Assembly: GCA_022605955.1 (NCBI GenBank)
Contig: JAKCOZ010000081.1
Location: 1,178,001 to 1,242,000, forward strand
Reading direction: 5' to 3'
Length of the DNA: 64,000 nt
From: Rallus limicola
Taxonomy: Eukaryota > Chordata > Aves > Gruiformes > Rallidae
Below the pieces are notes generated by a model that searched no databases, was not told the DNA's origin, and saw only the letters and a list, made by a program, of their open reading frames with translations. Position numbers and translations under genes: made by a program. Below are positions 24,768 to 35,309 of this stretch, one piece after another (within the stretch, counting starts at the first letter, position 1; the number at the start of each line of letters is the position of its first letter).

Positions 24768-24951
24768 CAGCAGTGTGCCCTGGGGGCTGAGGGAGACACT
24801 GGGATCCTGGGGGCATCAGGAGGAGTGTGGGCAGCAGGTGACAGGAGGGGATCCTCCCCCTCTGCTCTGCCCTGCTCAGGCCCCAGCTGGAGTGTTGTGT
24901 CCAGTGCTGGGCTCCCTGGGATCAAACAGACAGGGATCTCCTGGAGAGGAC
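24768..24951 (+). mobile_element. CR1 fragment, internal ORF2 part without 3' end
   Basis: It matches 29955-30140 and 34690-34875 (CAGTGTGCCCTGGGGGCTGA ... GGGATCTCCTGGAGAG). It stops abruptly at 24951 without octamers, so the 3' part of this copy has been lost. A deletion or rearrangement after insertion explains this better than normal 5' truncation. Confidence 0.88.
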
Positions 24952-27080
24952 CACCTATTTCCCCCAAGCACTGAATCACTGCACTCCACCTGTGTGATGA
25001 GTTGTGTAACAGAGATGTCATCCTTTATGAAGAGTTAAGGATCTGTCATGAAAGTTTTACCAGCAGCTGGATACCAGTGAGGGGTCCCTGCCACCTCCAA
25101 AGCTGGCAGCAGAGCAGTGCACTGCACAAACACCCCAAAACCCATGAGCACGGGTGGCCAGTGTCCCACAGTGCTGTCCCCTTCCATCAAGCATCTCTGC
25201 TCATCCACAGAAGTGAAAACATCTGGCTGCATCTCAGGGTCAGTTTGCAGAGCTGGATCAGACGACTGCCTCTTCTAGAAAGTTCCCACTGGTGGCTGTT
25301 CATTTATTTCCATGCAGTCAGTCCCTGCTGGCTCCATAAGAGCAGCAGGACAGTTATATCCCAGAGAAGTCACCACATGTTTTTCACCCAAGCTGGAGCA
25401 TTCAGAACCTGTGACAGTCAGTATACCCTCAGCTGCAGCAAACAGCCTGACAGGCGGTGCAGCAGCCACTTAGCAGATGACCACATTTTATTCTGGCCCT
25501 TATTTCATCCAGCAGCAATTAGCCAAGGAAAAAGGGGCCCCATCACACCATCGCTTCAGCCTGATGTATTCCTGTGTCTTCAGGGAGGCAGAACCTAGAG
25601 GCACCTTCTGCATCCTCAATAAAAGCACTGTTAATGCCTGCTAGCATGCACCAGAGTTCTCCCAACTATGGCGTGACATTAACAGCTACTCATCCCTGCT
25701 GGGTGTCAGCCATCCCAGGAGATGACTTCTGACAAATCTCAGACAAGGTGCCTGCGCTGGGAGGGGGAAAGATGCACAACAGGGGGTTGTACACGGATCA
25801 ACCCCCCCTGCCAGCACGGGAGCTCTGTCCTGCACTAGGAGCACTTCCTTCCAATCCTGGTTTGAGCTGGTGTCCCAAAAAACAGGTAACAAAACCCAGG
25901 AATTTTCCACTCCAGGCCTTTTGCTGCCTGACAGATTGTCCATGTGAAGGTGAACAAGGACCTGTCTTGTGCTGCCACCTGCTCAGCGACCCTCCCCCTT
26001 TGGGGTCCCCCCAGCTCTGAGGGCACAGGAGCATCACCCACAGTGGGTGCTGTGAGGAAGGGCAGCTCCCCCCTCTCATGCTTCACCCAGACTGGGGATG
26101 AGCCCAGCACTAACACTCCAACTTTGAGTGGATGTTAGGTCCTTCCCCTCTGCTCCACCTCAAAATAAAACCAGAAACCTGATGCCCATGTTCTAGTTTT
26201 CTGTGATAATGTCTTCCCCATAAATACCCTCTAAATAGTCCCAACCTCAAACACAGCGCTAATAAAAGCTCTCTTTATGGTTATTAGACAAGTGAAATGT
26301 CCCTGGACTGAACAATTACCTTCAAATATCTCTTCAGAACTGTCAGGGAGTGCAAATCAGGTTTTTTTTCCTCCCCAGGTACAAATCCATGATGGGGATT
26401 TATTTCTGAGGCGGTGGGAATGAGGTAATCCCTCTCCTTTTTGAGGTGAGATAAGGAGAAAGAAAGGAGGGAAAAAGGTACAATTTAATACTGAAGCATC
26501 TGGCAAAGGAAATGATTTGCAGGAGGCAGGGACAGAAGGTCAACAGCAGAGAAAAGCCTTAGTAAGAGGGACAAACAACTGGTTTGCCTAACGCTGCCTG
26601 AGAAGGGCAGAAGGCAGCAGCAGGCAGGCGTGGACATGATGGACTTTGAATTAAAACCACAAACCCCTCCAAGGGGTCTTGGCAGGAGGGGACAACCTGG
26701 GAGCAGGTGTCAGACCCCCAGACAGCCAAATCCCCCAGCCCTCCAGAGAGCTCTGTGCCCAGCTGAGAGCTACACCCCGGTCTCTGCGTCGCAATGACAC
26801 CGGACCACACAGAAGATGCTGTTTCTTAATTCACCGCCCTATTTTCTCTCACCCTCCCACGAGATGAGCAATTATCAGCAACAAATATCTGCTTGGCAGA
26901 GGAGGGAAGACAAACAGGCTTTTAGACATGGAATATGCAGCTACTTGTAACTGATACTTGATGATGTTAGGACAGTTACTGTCAGTCTCTCAGTTATTCT
27001 CCACTGCACTCACATCCACTAAAACCAAAATCCAAAGCCTAAATCACCCAGGAGAGGTGACCTGACATTCTGGTCCTGCC
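24952..27080. other. No gene seen
   Basis: The 198-codon frame at 25002-25598 starts just after a broken CR1 copy and has no recognisable domain. The rest is unique sequence. Confidence 0.5.
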
Positions 27081-27225
27081 AGAATCACAGATTCATAGGG
27101 GTTGGAAGAGACCTCCAGAGCTCATCAGGTCCAAAGCAGGTTCCCTAGGACAGATTGCACAGGTGGGCGTCCAGATGGGGCTTGAGTATCTCCAGAGGAG
27201 AGTCTACAACCCCCCCTGGGCTTCC
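27081..27225 (-). mobile_element. CR1 3'-terminal fragment
   Basis: The plus strand starts AGAATCACAGATTCATAGGG, then GTTGGAAGAGACCTCCAGAG, CAGGTCCAAAGCAGGTTCCC and GTATCTCCAGAGGAG. This is a third CR1 type, like the host element of the nested pair at 33 kb. Confidence 0.9.
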
Positions 27226-28290
27226 AGGGGACAGACAAACACACAGGATAGACAGACAGACACCCACCTAACCCGCAGCCCTGCAACAAGCTGGGGTTGG
27301 TCTGATGTAAGATAAACCCAGTGCTGTTGTGGGGTTAGTGCTGGCTCTCCACTGGGCTCCACCTGAGACGTGGCAGCTCCTTTCCCATTTGGATCACTGC
27401 CAGGAGGACTGGTACTGGTAAAACGAGCTGATGGGCTGAATTTTGTGGGGACAGCTCTTTCCTGCCTGCTTTGTTTCAGTGAAATCACTCCTATAATAAT
27501 CCCACTTTGGCAAAACACATCAAATTGCCATAAAACGAAGAGATGAAAAGAAATTATATCAGCCAGGAAACAAAACCATGGTCCCTCAGCAAAGCCACAG
27601 TGCTATTTGTGAAATGACCTATGCAAATAGAGTCATTGGAGAAAAGGAGATGAGGGCAAAGGTGGGTATTTATGGGAGGCAGTGGAGGGGAAGTGCCTTG
27701 GCCCTCTCCCAGGATTCATGCTCTGCTGATGGGCTTTGCTTGCTGCTGAACCCCCTGGTAGTTCTGTAGTGGGCAGAAGAGGGATTTGTTGATGCTACAG
27801 AAAGCAAAGCCCTGCACAGCAGTCGATAGGAAGTAATGGATATCAATTACACAGCAGGAACTGCTGACTTGATCAGATTTTATAACTCTCTGCTCTAGGG
27901 GTCTTCTTAATAAATCCATTGAGAAGCGTTGCATCCTTTACAGCAATATGTTTCTGTGGTTTATTTTCTGTGGAGGAGCGACTGGCAGCTTTACAAGGTG
28001 AATCTCAGAGGCTCCCATCGCCCCACGAGGGTACTGGAATTGATGGGAGATGGGCACGAGCTATTTGCTCTCTATTGCAGGGACCAGACCTGCTGTAACG
28101 TTTGGGAATTGCTGCTACAAACCAGGAGGACTCCGTCGCTTCTGCTTCCATCCCGTTTATGGCACAGGGCTCCAAGGAGTGATTTAGTAACAGCCTCACA
28201 GCACAGTGCTAACAGACCAGGTCACCCAAAAGCAAATCGTGTGTTGAAGAGAACCCTGGGCTTAAAAACAGCATCATCCTGTGACCACAG
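27226..28290. other. No gene seen
   Basis: Unique sequence between two minus-strand CR1 copies; no recognisable element. Confidence 0.5.
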
Positions 28291-28902
28291 AGATCACAGA
28301 ATCACAGAATCAGACTGGTCTGGGTTGGAAGGGACCCCAAGGGTCCCAGAGCTCCAACCCCCTGCCACAGGCAGGGACACCAACCTCCAGGCCTGGAGCT
28401 ACACAAGGGTGCCCAGGGCCCCAGCCAACCTGGCCTTCAACACCCCCAGACATGGGGCACCCACTCCCTCTCTGGGCAGCCCCTGCCAGCCCCTCACCAC
28501 TCTCTCTGCACAGAACTTCCCCCTGATACCTCATCTCCCCCTTCCCTCCTCCAGCTTCACTCCAGCCCCCTTGTGCTGCCAGTCTCTGCCCTTGAACAAG
28601 CTGATTCCCCTCCTGTTCCTCTGCTCCCTTCAGGGACTAGCAGGCTGCAATGAGGTCCCCCCACAGCCTTCTCTTCTCCAGGCTGACCCAGCCCAGCTCC
28701 CTCAGCCTCTCTCCAGAGGGGAGCTGCTCCAGCCCTCTGAGCATCTCTGTGGCTCCTCTGACCCCTCTCCAACAGCCCCACATCTTCCTTGTGTTGGGGC
28801 CCCAGCTCTGGACACAGGACTCCAGCTGGGGCCTCCCCAGGGCAGAGCAGAGAGGGACAATCCCCTCCCTGCCCCTGCTGCCACCCCAATGCCACTCCTG
28901 TG
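28291..28902 (-). mobile_element. CR1 LINE, 3' part, young-looking
   Basis: About 610 bp read on the minus strand from ORF2 end to octamers (plus-strand AGATCACAGAATCACAGAAT). It is very similar to 48759-49380 and 52121-52748 over their shared length. Near 28886 it has lost a short stretch that the others keep (CTCTGCTGATGGAGCCCAGG). The long plus-strand frame across it (27929-28903) is an antisense accident. Confidence 0.95.
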
Positions 28903-29711
28903 AGGAGGGGACAGCAGACACATCCACTCAGGGTGAAAAGTTATATTGAACAGGGGAAAGAAGAAAAAAAAAATTACCTTTGCCTATTACTTGTAGCCTT
29001 TTATCTGGATTTCTATTTAATCCAGCCACCATCTCAAGCACTGAAAGCAGAGATGCAGCCTTCTTCCATGGCATCTTCCCTATGGTAAATCTAATTAAAC
29101 AGCCATTAAAATGTGTGTTAGCTCAATTGTATCAAGGTGACCTGGAGCTCTCCCTAAATGGTACTAACAGCATCCCCCACTGACTGGCATTGCACAGGGA
29201 ACAGGCAGTACCATTTCCACTGATGCAACCTTCAGATGAATATGGTTATTAAAGTGCTTTGTGTACTCCAGATTCCCAAATAAATGGGTGTGTAATTTGC
29301 TGGCAGCCAAAGGGTTTCACATGCTCCCCCCTGCCCCAGCACTCCCAGCCAAGGCTGGCATCCCAGCAGCACCCTGGCTGAGCTCAGGGGTCAGGTAGGG
29401 CAAAAAAATATCCATGTAAGCAGCGTCTCTAAAGCCCTGGCCAGAGGGAAAGAGCTAACATGTAGGAAAGGAGAGGTGAGGGGTTGGACCCTGCCAGCAT
29501 CAAGAGATGCTTCCCACCCCATGGCAGGTGATGGGAGTCTCTGGCTGCAGTGGGACCAGCCCACAGAGCACTGTCAGTCCCTCCATCAGCAGGAAACGAG
29601 CTTGGTGGTTACCAGCAAAGCATCTTTCAATCCCTCAGCCCAAACACAGATCAAAATCTGGAATTACTGCCCTGATCTTGATGAGGGAACAGCATCCACC
29701 CTCAGCAAGTG
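28903..29711. other. Spacer between oppositely oriented CR1 copies
   Basis: About 800 bp of unique, partly AT-rich DNA separates a minus-strand and a plus-strand CR1. No coding signal. Confidence 0.5.
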
Positions 29712-30586
29712 TCTGATGATCCACAGCTGGGAGGAGTGACTGACAGGCAGGACACTGCGCTGCCACCCAGAGAGACCTGGCCAGGCTGGAGAGCTGGGCA
29801 GGGAGAGACCAGATGGGGTTCAACAACAGCAAGTGGAGAGTCTGGCACCTGGGAAGGAAGAACTGCTGGAACCAGGACAGGCTGGGGGTGACCTGTGGAG
29901 AGGAGCTCTGTGGAGAAGGACCTGGGGGTGCTGGTGGGGGACAGGGTGGCCATGAGCCAGCAGTGTGTCCTGGGGCTGAGAGAGACAATGGGATCCTGGG
30001 GGCATCAGGAGGAGTGTGGGCAGCAGGTGACAGGAGGGGATCCTCCCCCTCTGCTCTGCCCTGCTCAGGCCCCACCTGGAGTGTTGTGTCCAGTGCTGGG
30101 CTCCCTGGGATAAAACAGCCAGGGATCTCCTGGAGAGAGTCCAGAGGAGGGACAGGGAGACACTGAAGGGCCTGGAGCATCTCCCCTGGGAGGAAAGGCT
30201 GAGGGAGCTGGGGCTGTTCAGCCTGGAGAGAAGAAGACTCAGGGGGGACCTGATGAATGTTTATCACTATCTGAAGGATGGGATGCAGGGGGACATGGGC
30301 AGCCCCTTTTCAGTGTCTGTGGGGACAGGACAAGGGGTGATGGCCTCAAGTTGGAGCCCAGGGAGTTCCACACCAACCTGGGGAAGAAGTTTTCCCCAGT
30401 GAGGGTGAGGGAGCCCTGGGCCAGGCTGCCCAGGGGAGTTGTGGAGTCTTCTTCTCTGGAGAGATTCCAGCCCCGTCTGGACACTGACCTGTGCAATGTG
30501 AGCTGGGGAGCTGCTTTGGCAGGGGGTTGGACCCCATAAGATCTCAAGGTCCCTTCCAACCCCTGTGATTCTCTGATTCTATGATT
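29712..30586 (+). mobile_element. CR1 LINE, ORF2 C-terminal part and 3'UTR
   Basis: This is one of the two longest CR1 copies here, about 875 bp. It opens in the part of ORF2 just after the reverse-transcriptase catalytic region and ends in ATTCTCTGATTCTATG octamers. Recognisable ORF2 words include EKDLGVLVGDRVAMSQQC and, further on, [20 protein letters not shown]. Frame shifts and stops make it inactive. It lies about 800 bp from the oppositely oriented copy at 28.3 kb. Confidence 0.95.
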
Positions 30587-30690
30587 TACACTGGTCTGAC
30601 CCCCACATCTGCAAGACTCAGTGCTCCAAAATCTGGATTCCCACATCCCTGTCCAGAACAAGACCTACTAAAGCCCAGCAAAGAAATCTC

Positions 30691-30722
<32 letters not shown>

Positions 30723-33098
30723 AAAGCAGGCAGTTTATCCTGTGAAGGTTAATGACAGCAAAATGCTAATGGGACTGAGAACAGTGTCTGTCCATTAACA
30801 CAGGTTCTTATCACACACCCTAAGAAGTATTGTTGCGCTGAAGAAAATCCTCACCAGGTACTAAATCAGACAGCTCTGCACCTAAAAAAATGCATTCCCT
30901 TGGTTGTTACCTTAGGTTTGACTTTACAAGTTTATTCCTTAAGCTGCAGCTGCAAGTTAAAAATAGGAAATACCCCCCAAATACCTGCAAACTAGCTGAA
31001 CAGGTGGGAAATGTCTCACTTCCCCCTTGCACGTTGCTTTCCCATCAGTTCCACCCGTTCAGTGGCATCAGGCTGGAGCAGGGAGAGGCCAGAGGGCTTG
31101 GAGGGGTAATTACTGGCTGCAGAAACTTGTTGGGTGCCTGGTGGTTCCTTCCCACACCATAACTCACACGTGTACTTGAGAGGTGGGTTTAAAGCTCTCC
31201 TGCCCACGCTCTCCATTATCCCAGAGCATCGCTGTCCCAGGCGATGCGCTTGATGCTCGCAACCACCCTGCTGCAGCTGGGATTTGCTCATGAAATGCCA
31301 AGGACAGACCCTGAGCCTCTTTCCTCTGGAGTCAGATCTTCTGAGGGATCACCTCCCAGCGCTCCAGCAACCAGGGGCTTCCCCCCCCACCAGCAGGGAA
31401 GCGGCAGCAGCCCCAGGTTACAGGTGTCGGGTGATGCTTGGAGTGCAGGCAGCTGCACTGTCCCTTTACTGGTTCTTGGAGGAACAGAGATCGTTCTGCA
31501 GAATTATGCAAACAATCATCCCTGCTAACAACTGAAGAGGCAAAGGAATGAATGAGGTTGGATCAGTGCTGAAGGACAGAAGGTAGCACTAATGAACTGG
31601 GCTGAATTAGTCTGTTAGCAGTCCCGTCAGACAAGGGAGGTGAAACGCAGCTTCAGTTCATGGACTCGGGGGATGCTGCTGCCTTTCCAGTGCTGGGCAG
31701 GTGATCCTGGGGCAGGGACCCATTTCCCTGATTCTCAGATCTCCCTTCGAGGGCAGAGGAGTCCCCGTGTCTGGTTTCTGGAGGATGCTGATGGGGGTGT
31801 CCCAGCTCTGGGCTCGTTTCTTTTTCTTATGTGGAAAATGGAGAGTCAGAAAGAGCATCAGCTCCTGGAGTGCTGACCACACAGACATGCACGTGCAACC
31901 CAGCAGAGTCAGCTGCTCCAGCCAAATCATTCTGCACCCCTTGGCAGTACAGACTGCTCTCTGGAGGAATTGGGCTGCCCAGTGTTTGCAGCATCACAGG
32001 GAGCCCTGCCTGACAACTGCCAGGTTGTCCCTGGGTGCAATGATGAAGGAATGAGCTAAGGACAAAAGGAAAGGAAGAGGAGAAATGGAGCCAGGAGCTG
32101 CTGTTCCCTGGGCTCCAGCAACACTCCCAAAGGCAAACCAGGCTTTCCCAAGGCCCTTTCCCGTTTTCCTATTCATACATCCACAACAGGTTTGCTGTGA
32201 GCACTTTGAAGCTGGCCAAACACTCAGTTCTCTGCTCAGCACTTGGTATGACAAACGAGCTTGAAGAAACAGAGCGTGCAGCAGTTTAAGGATAATTCAG
32301 GGATGAGCATTGCATGGCCATGGGGAGCCCTCAGCACAGCTTGGTGAATGCTCTTCCCAATGTCAGTGTCTCCAGAAGGCTCAACGTGCCACCAGGCATC
32401 ACCCAGGTCAGAGCTGAGGCTTCTGGCTGATGAGGATTCGTCGTCTTTCTTGTGCCCAGGGTACTCCGTGCTCACTGCGCTGCAATTGCACCCGGGAGGT
32501 CTTCAAAATCCCTGTTTACTTTCAGATCTTTGTCATCCTGCATTGAGTTTCAATTTCAGCTGAAAGCATGCCTCTGTATTAATCCTCTGGCTATTAAATA
32601 TCATCCGAGAGCTTCAGCACAGCCATTAATTACCATTACAGAAATACACTAAGCTGGGAGGGACTGATCTTTAAGGATCGTTGCAAGGGATGCACAACTG
32701 GCTAATGTCTCCCATGATGGACCATTGGCAGTACAAAGGGGAGTCAGGAGACAGCAGGCTCATGGATGAAGGAGGGCACAGCATGGCATAGCCACCCCTC
32801 TCTGTATCCAAGGAGAGGATGTGTATCTGTAAGTCCATGTTTTGAGCAAGGATGCAGCAAGGGGAGGGGATGATTTACAAAATCCAGAATCGTTGGCTGC
32901 TCAGCTGCAGCACAGTGAATGGACAGTGTCCAGGGACCACATCCTGCTCCCTCTCAGGGCGAGGGTCTGTTGGGAGGATGGGTGCAGCCCTGTCTCACCC
33001 ATATCCTTGCACGGAGCAGAGGATGTCCCACGCTGCTCCAACCTGCTCCCATCAAACTGCTTTGCCATGGACACTGGGAGGAACAAAAACAAAAGGAA
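30587..33098. other. No gene seen
   Basis: Holds the T22 run and AT-rich stretches near 32560-32660. No recognisable gene or mobile element. Confidence 0.5.
30691..30712. repeat. Poly-T run (22)
   Basis: An uninterrupted run of 22 T is followed by AACAACAAAAAAAGC. It could be the poly-A tail of a minus-strand retrocopy, but I recognise no gene-like sequence beside it. Confidence 0.9.
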
Positions 33099-33127
33099 GA
33101 ATCACAGAATTGTATGGGTTGGAAGGG
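33099..33127 (-). mobile_element. Host CR1, left piece of nested pair
   Basis: GAATCACAGAATTGTATGGG followed by TTGGAAGGG is the 3' end of a minus-strand CR1. It breaks after GGAAGGG and resumes at 33559 with ACCTCAAGAGATCATCGGG, where the uninterrupted family sequence should continue. A 6-nt stretch (CTATGA, 33128-33133) between this piece and the inner element is unassigned. Confidence 0.88.
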
Positions 33128-33133
33128 CTATGA

Positions 33134-33558
33134 AGATGCTGAAGGGCCTGGAGCATCTCCCCTGGGAGGAAAGGCTGAGGGAGCTGGGGCTGTTCAGCCT
33201 GGAGAGAAGAAGACTCAGGGGGGACCTGATGAATGTTTATCACTATCTGAAGGATGGGATGCAGGGGGACATGGGCAGCCCCTTTTCAGTGTCTGTGGGG
33301 ACAGGACAAGGGGCAATGGCCTCAAGTTGGAGCCCAGGGAGTTCCACACCAACCTGGGGAAGAAGTTTTCCCCAGTGAGGGTGAGGGAGCCCTGGGCCAG
33401 GCTGCCCAGGGAGTTGTGGAGTCTCCTTCTCTGGAGAGATTCCAGCCCCGTCTGGACACTGACCTGTGCAATGTGAGCTGGGGAGCTGCTTTGGCAGGGG
33501 GTTGGACCCCATAAGCTCTCAAGGTCCCTTCCAACCCCTGTGATTCTGTGATTCTCTG
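33134..33558 (+). mobile_element. Inner CR1 inserted into a minus-strand CR1
   Basis: It begins at AGATGCTGAAGGGCCTGGAG and ends in GTGATTCTGTGATTCTCTG octamers. It is nearly identical to the 3' part of the copy at 29.7-30.6 kb: I count about five differences over about 415 aligned bases. It is 5'-truncated and has no intact ORF. Confidence 0.92.
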
Positions 33559-33610
33559 ACCTCAAGAGATCATCGGGTCCAACTCCCCGGCCAAAGCAGG
33601 CTCCCTAGCT
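33559..33610 (-). mobile_element. Host CR1, right piece of nested pair
   Basis: ACCTCAAGAGATCATCGGGT and CCAACTCCCCGGCCAAAGCA continue the element broken at 33127. The match fades near 33610. Confidence 0.88.
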
Positions 33611-34622
33611 CATAAGAGAAGTGGTAGATGTGGAGGATCGCTGCTGGAAGGGACGTATGCCTGTCATATATCTGAGCAATCCTATGCAGAAACGTGATGA
33701 ATTTCACAGGGGGTAATGAATGAAATGAAGTGGAAAGCATGGCGTGAACTGGAGATTTGCTGTAGTGACTAATGTAATTAACCTCTGTTGAAATAATTAA
33801 GCCTCCTAATTTGTGCTGCATGAGCAGCACAACTGAAAGGGCAGGTTTGAGTCAGCCCCGTGCCAGCAGCGGGCAGGAAGCACTGGACCATGCCAAGGGT
33901 GCTCCCTCGCCGTGCCACCGCTCACCATGTCCCAGGGATTTAACCAGAGATGAGAGCAGCTTCTGCCAGGGATGCCAGCACCAAGCCTGGCACCACTCTG
34001 TGGGCAGCAGGACCACAGTGCATGGTTTGTCAGCACTGCCCAAGAAGTCCTGGATCTGAACCTTGGGGCTGTTTCTTTGTCTTCGTAAGACATTGGCGCT
34101 GGTGGGGAAGAAGTAGGAGCATCCCCAGCTGTGAATCCTAGGGGCTGTATCCCAAAAATCTGGGTCAACAGTCTCCAAAACCCCTTTTCCTAGTCCTGAC
34201 ATGCCCTGCCTCAGCAGGATGCTGCTCTGCAGCTCTGCCTGAGGCACAGAGGGAATAAACCACACAACTTTAGGAAAAAAAAAAAAGATCATGGTCACAA
34301 ATATCCCAACAAAACCTTGTGGTCCATTCCTCTCAGACTTGACACAACTCCTTGTAAACTGATGCATTTGCCTGCCTGCCTTCCTTTCCAATCCTTTCAG
34401 CAAAGCATTGCTTTATGCCAGTCAGCCATGCAGGGTTTTGTTGTCTCTAGTTATTAATTTCCTTTTATTGGCTGCAGTGCCTTTCCACCTTTTATTACCA
34501 AATAGCTCACACTGGCAGAATGGCTTTTCTTATAGGTTACACATAAACTGACTTTCCCTAACGGGCACCAAGGAGAGGATAAACTCATCTGTGCTGCAGC
34601 ACAATGCCCACACTGCACATTT
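33611..34622. other. Unique sequence with a candidate conserved non-coding island
   Basis: 33640-33830 is AT-rich, complex and free of repeats, with homeodomain-type words (GTAATTAACC, AATAATTAAGC). The rest shows no gene; the 183-codon minus-strand frame near 33852-34403 has no recognisable motif. Confidence 0.4.
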
Positions 34623-35309
34623 GACCTGCTGGAGAGGAGCTCTGTGGAGAAGGACCTGGGGGTGCTGGTGGGGGACAGGGTGGCCATGAGCCAGCAGTGT
34701 GTCCTGGGGCTGAGAGAGACAATGGGATCCTGGGGGCATCAGGAGGAGTGTGGGCAGCAGGTCCCAGGAGGGGATCCTCCCCCTCTGCTCTGCCCTGCTC
34801 AGGCCCCACCTGCAGTGTTGTGTCCAGTGCTGGGCTCCCTGGGATCAACCAGCCAGGGATCTCCTGGAGAGAGTCCAGAGGAGGGACAGGGAGATGCTGA
34901 AGGGCCTGGAGCATCTCCCCTGGGAGGAAAGGCTGAGGGAGCTGGGGCTGTTCAGCCTGGAGAGAAGAAGACTCAGGGGGGACCTGATTAATGTTTATCA
35001 CTATCTGAAGGATGGGATGCAGGGGGACATGGGCAGCCCCTTGTCAGTGTCTGTGGGGACAGGACAAGGGGCAATGGCCTCAAGTTGGAGCCCAGGGAGT
35101 TCCACACCAACCTGGGGAAGAAGTTTTCCCCAGTGAGGGTGAGGGAGCCCTGGGCCAGGCTGCCCAGGGGGTGTGGAGTCTCCATCTCTGAAGATATTCC
35201 AGGCCCATCTGGACACTGCCCTGTGCAATATGAGCTGGGAGCTGCTTTGGCAGGGGCTTGGACCTGATGATCTCTTGTGGTCCCTTCCAACCCCTACAAT
35301 TCTAGGATC
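34623..35309 (+). mobile_element. CR1 LINE, mosaic copy
   Basis: From 34623 to about 35165 it is almost the same as the copy at 29.7-30.6 kb. After that it differs often and ends ACCCCTACAATTCTAGG with a weak octamer tail. Its plus-strand frame 34750-35136 shows ORF2 C-terminal words ([34 protein letters not shown]). The change in similarity suggests template switching, gene conversion or a distinct subfamily. Confidence 0.93.

Noticed and set aside
27929..28903. 324-codon plus-strand open frame
   Set aside because: The second half is antisense through a CR1 copy and the first half has no recognisable motif; the same antisense peptide recurs at 48.8 and 52.1 kb.
30691..30712. Poly-A tail of a processed pseudogene on the minus strand
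   Set aside because: No gene-like sequence adjoins it.
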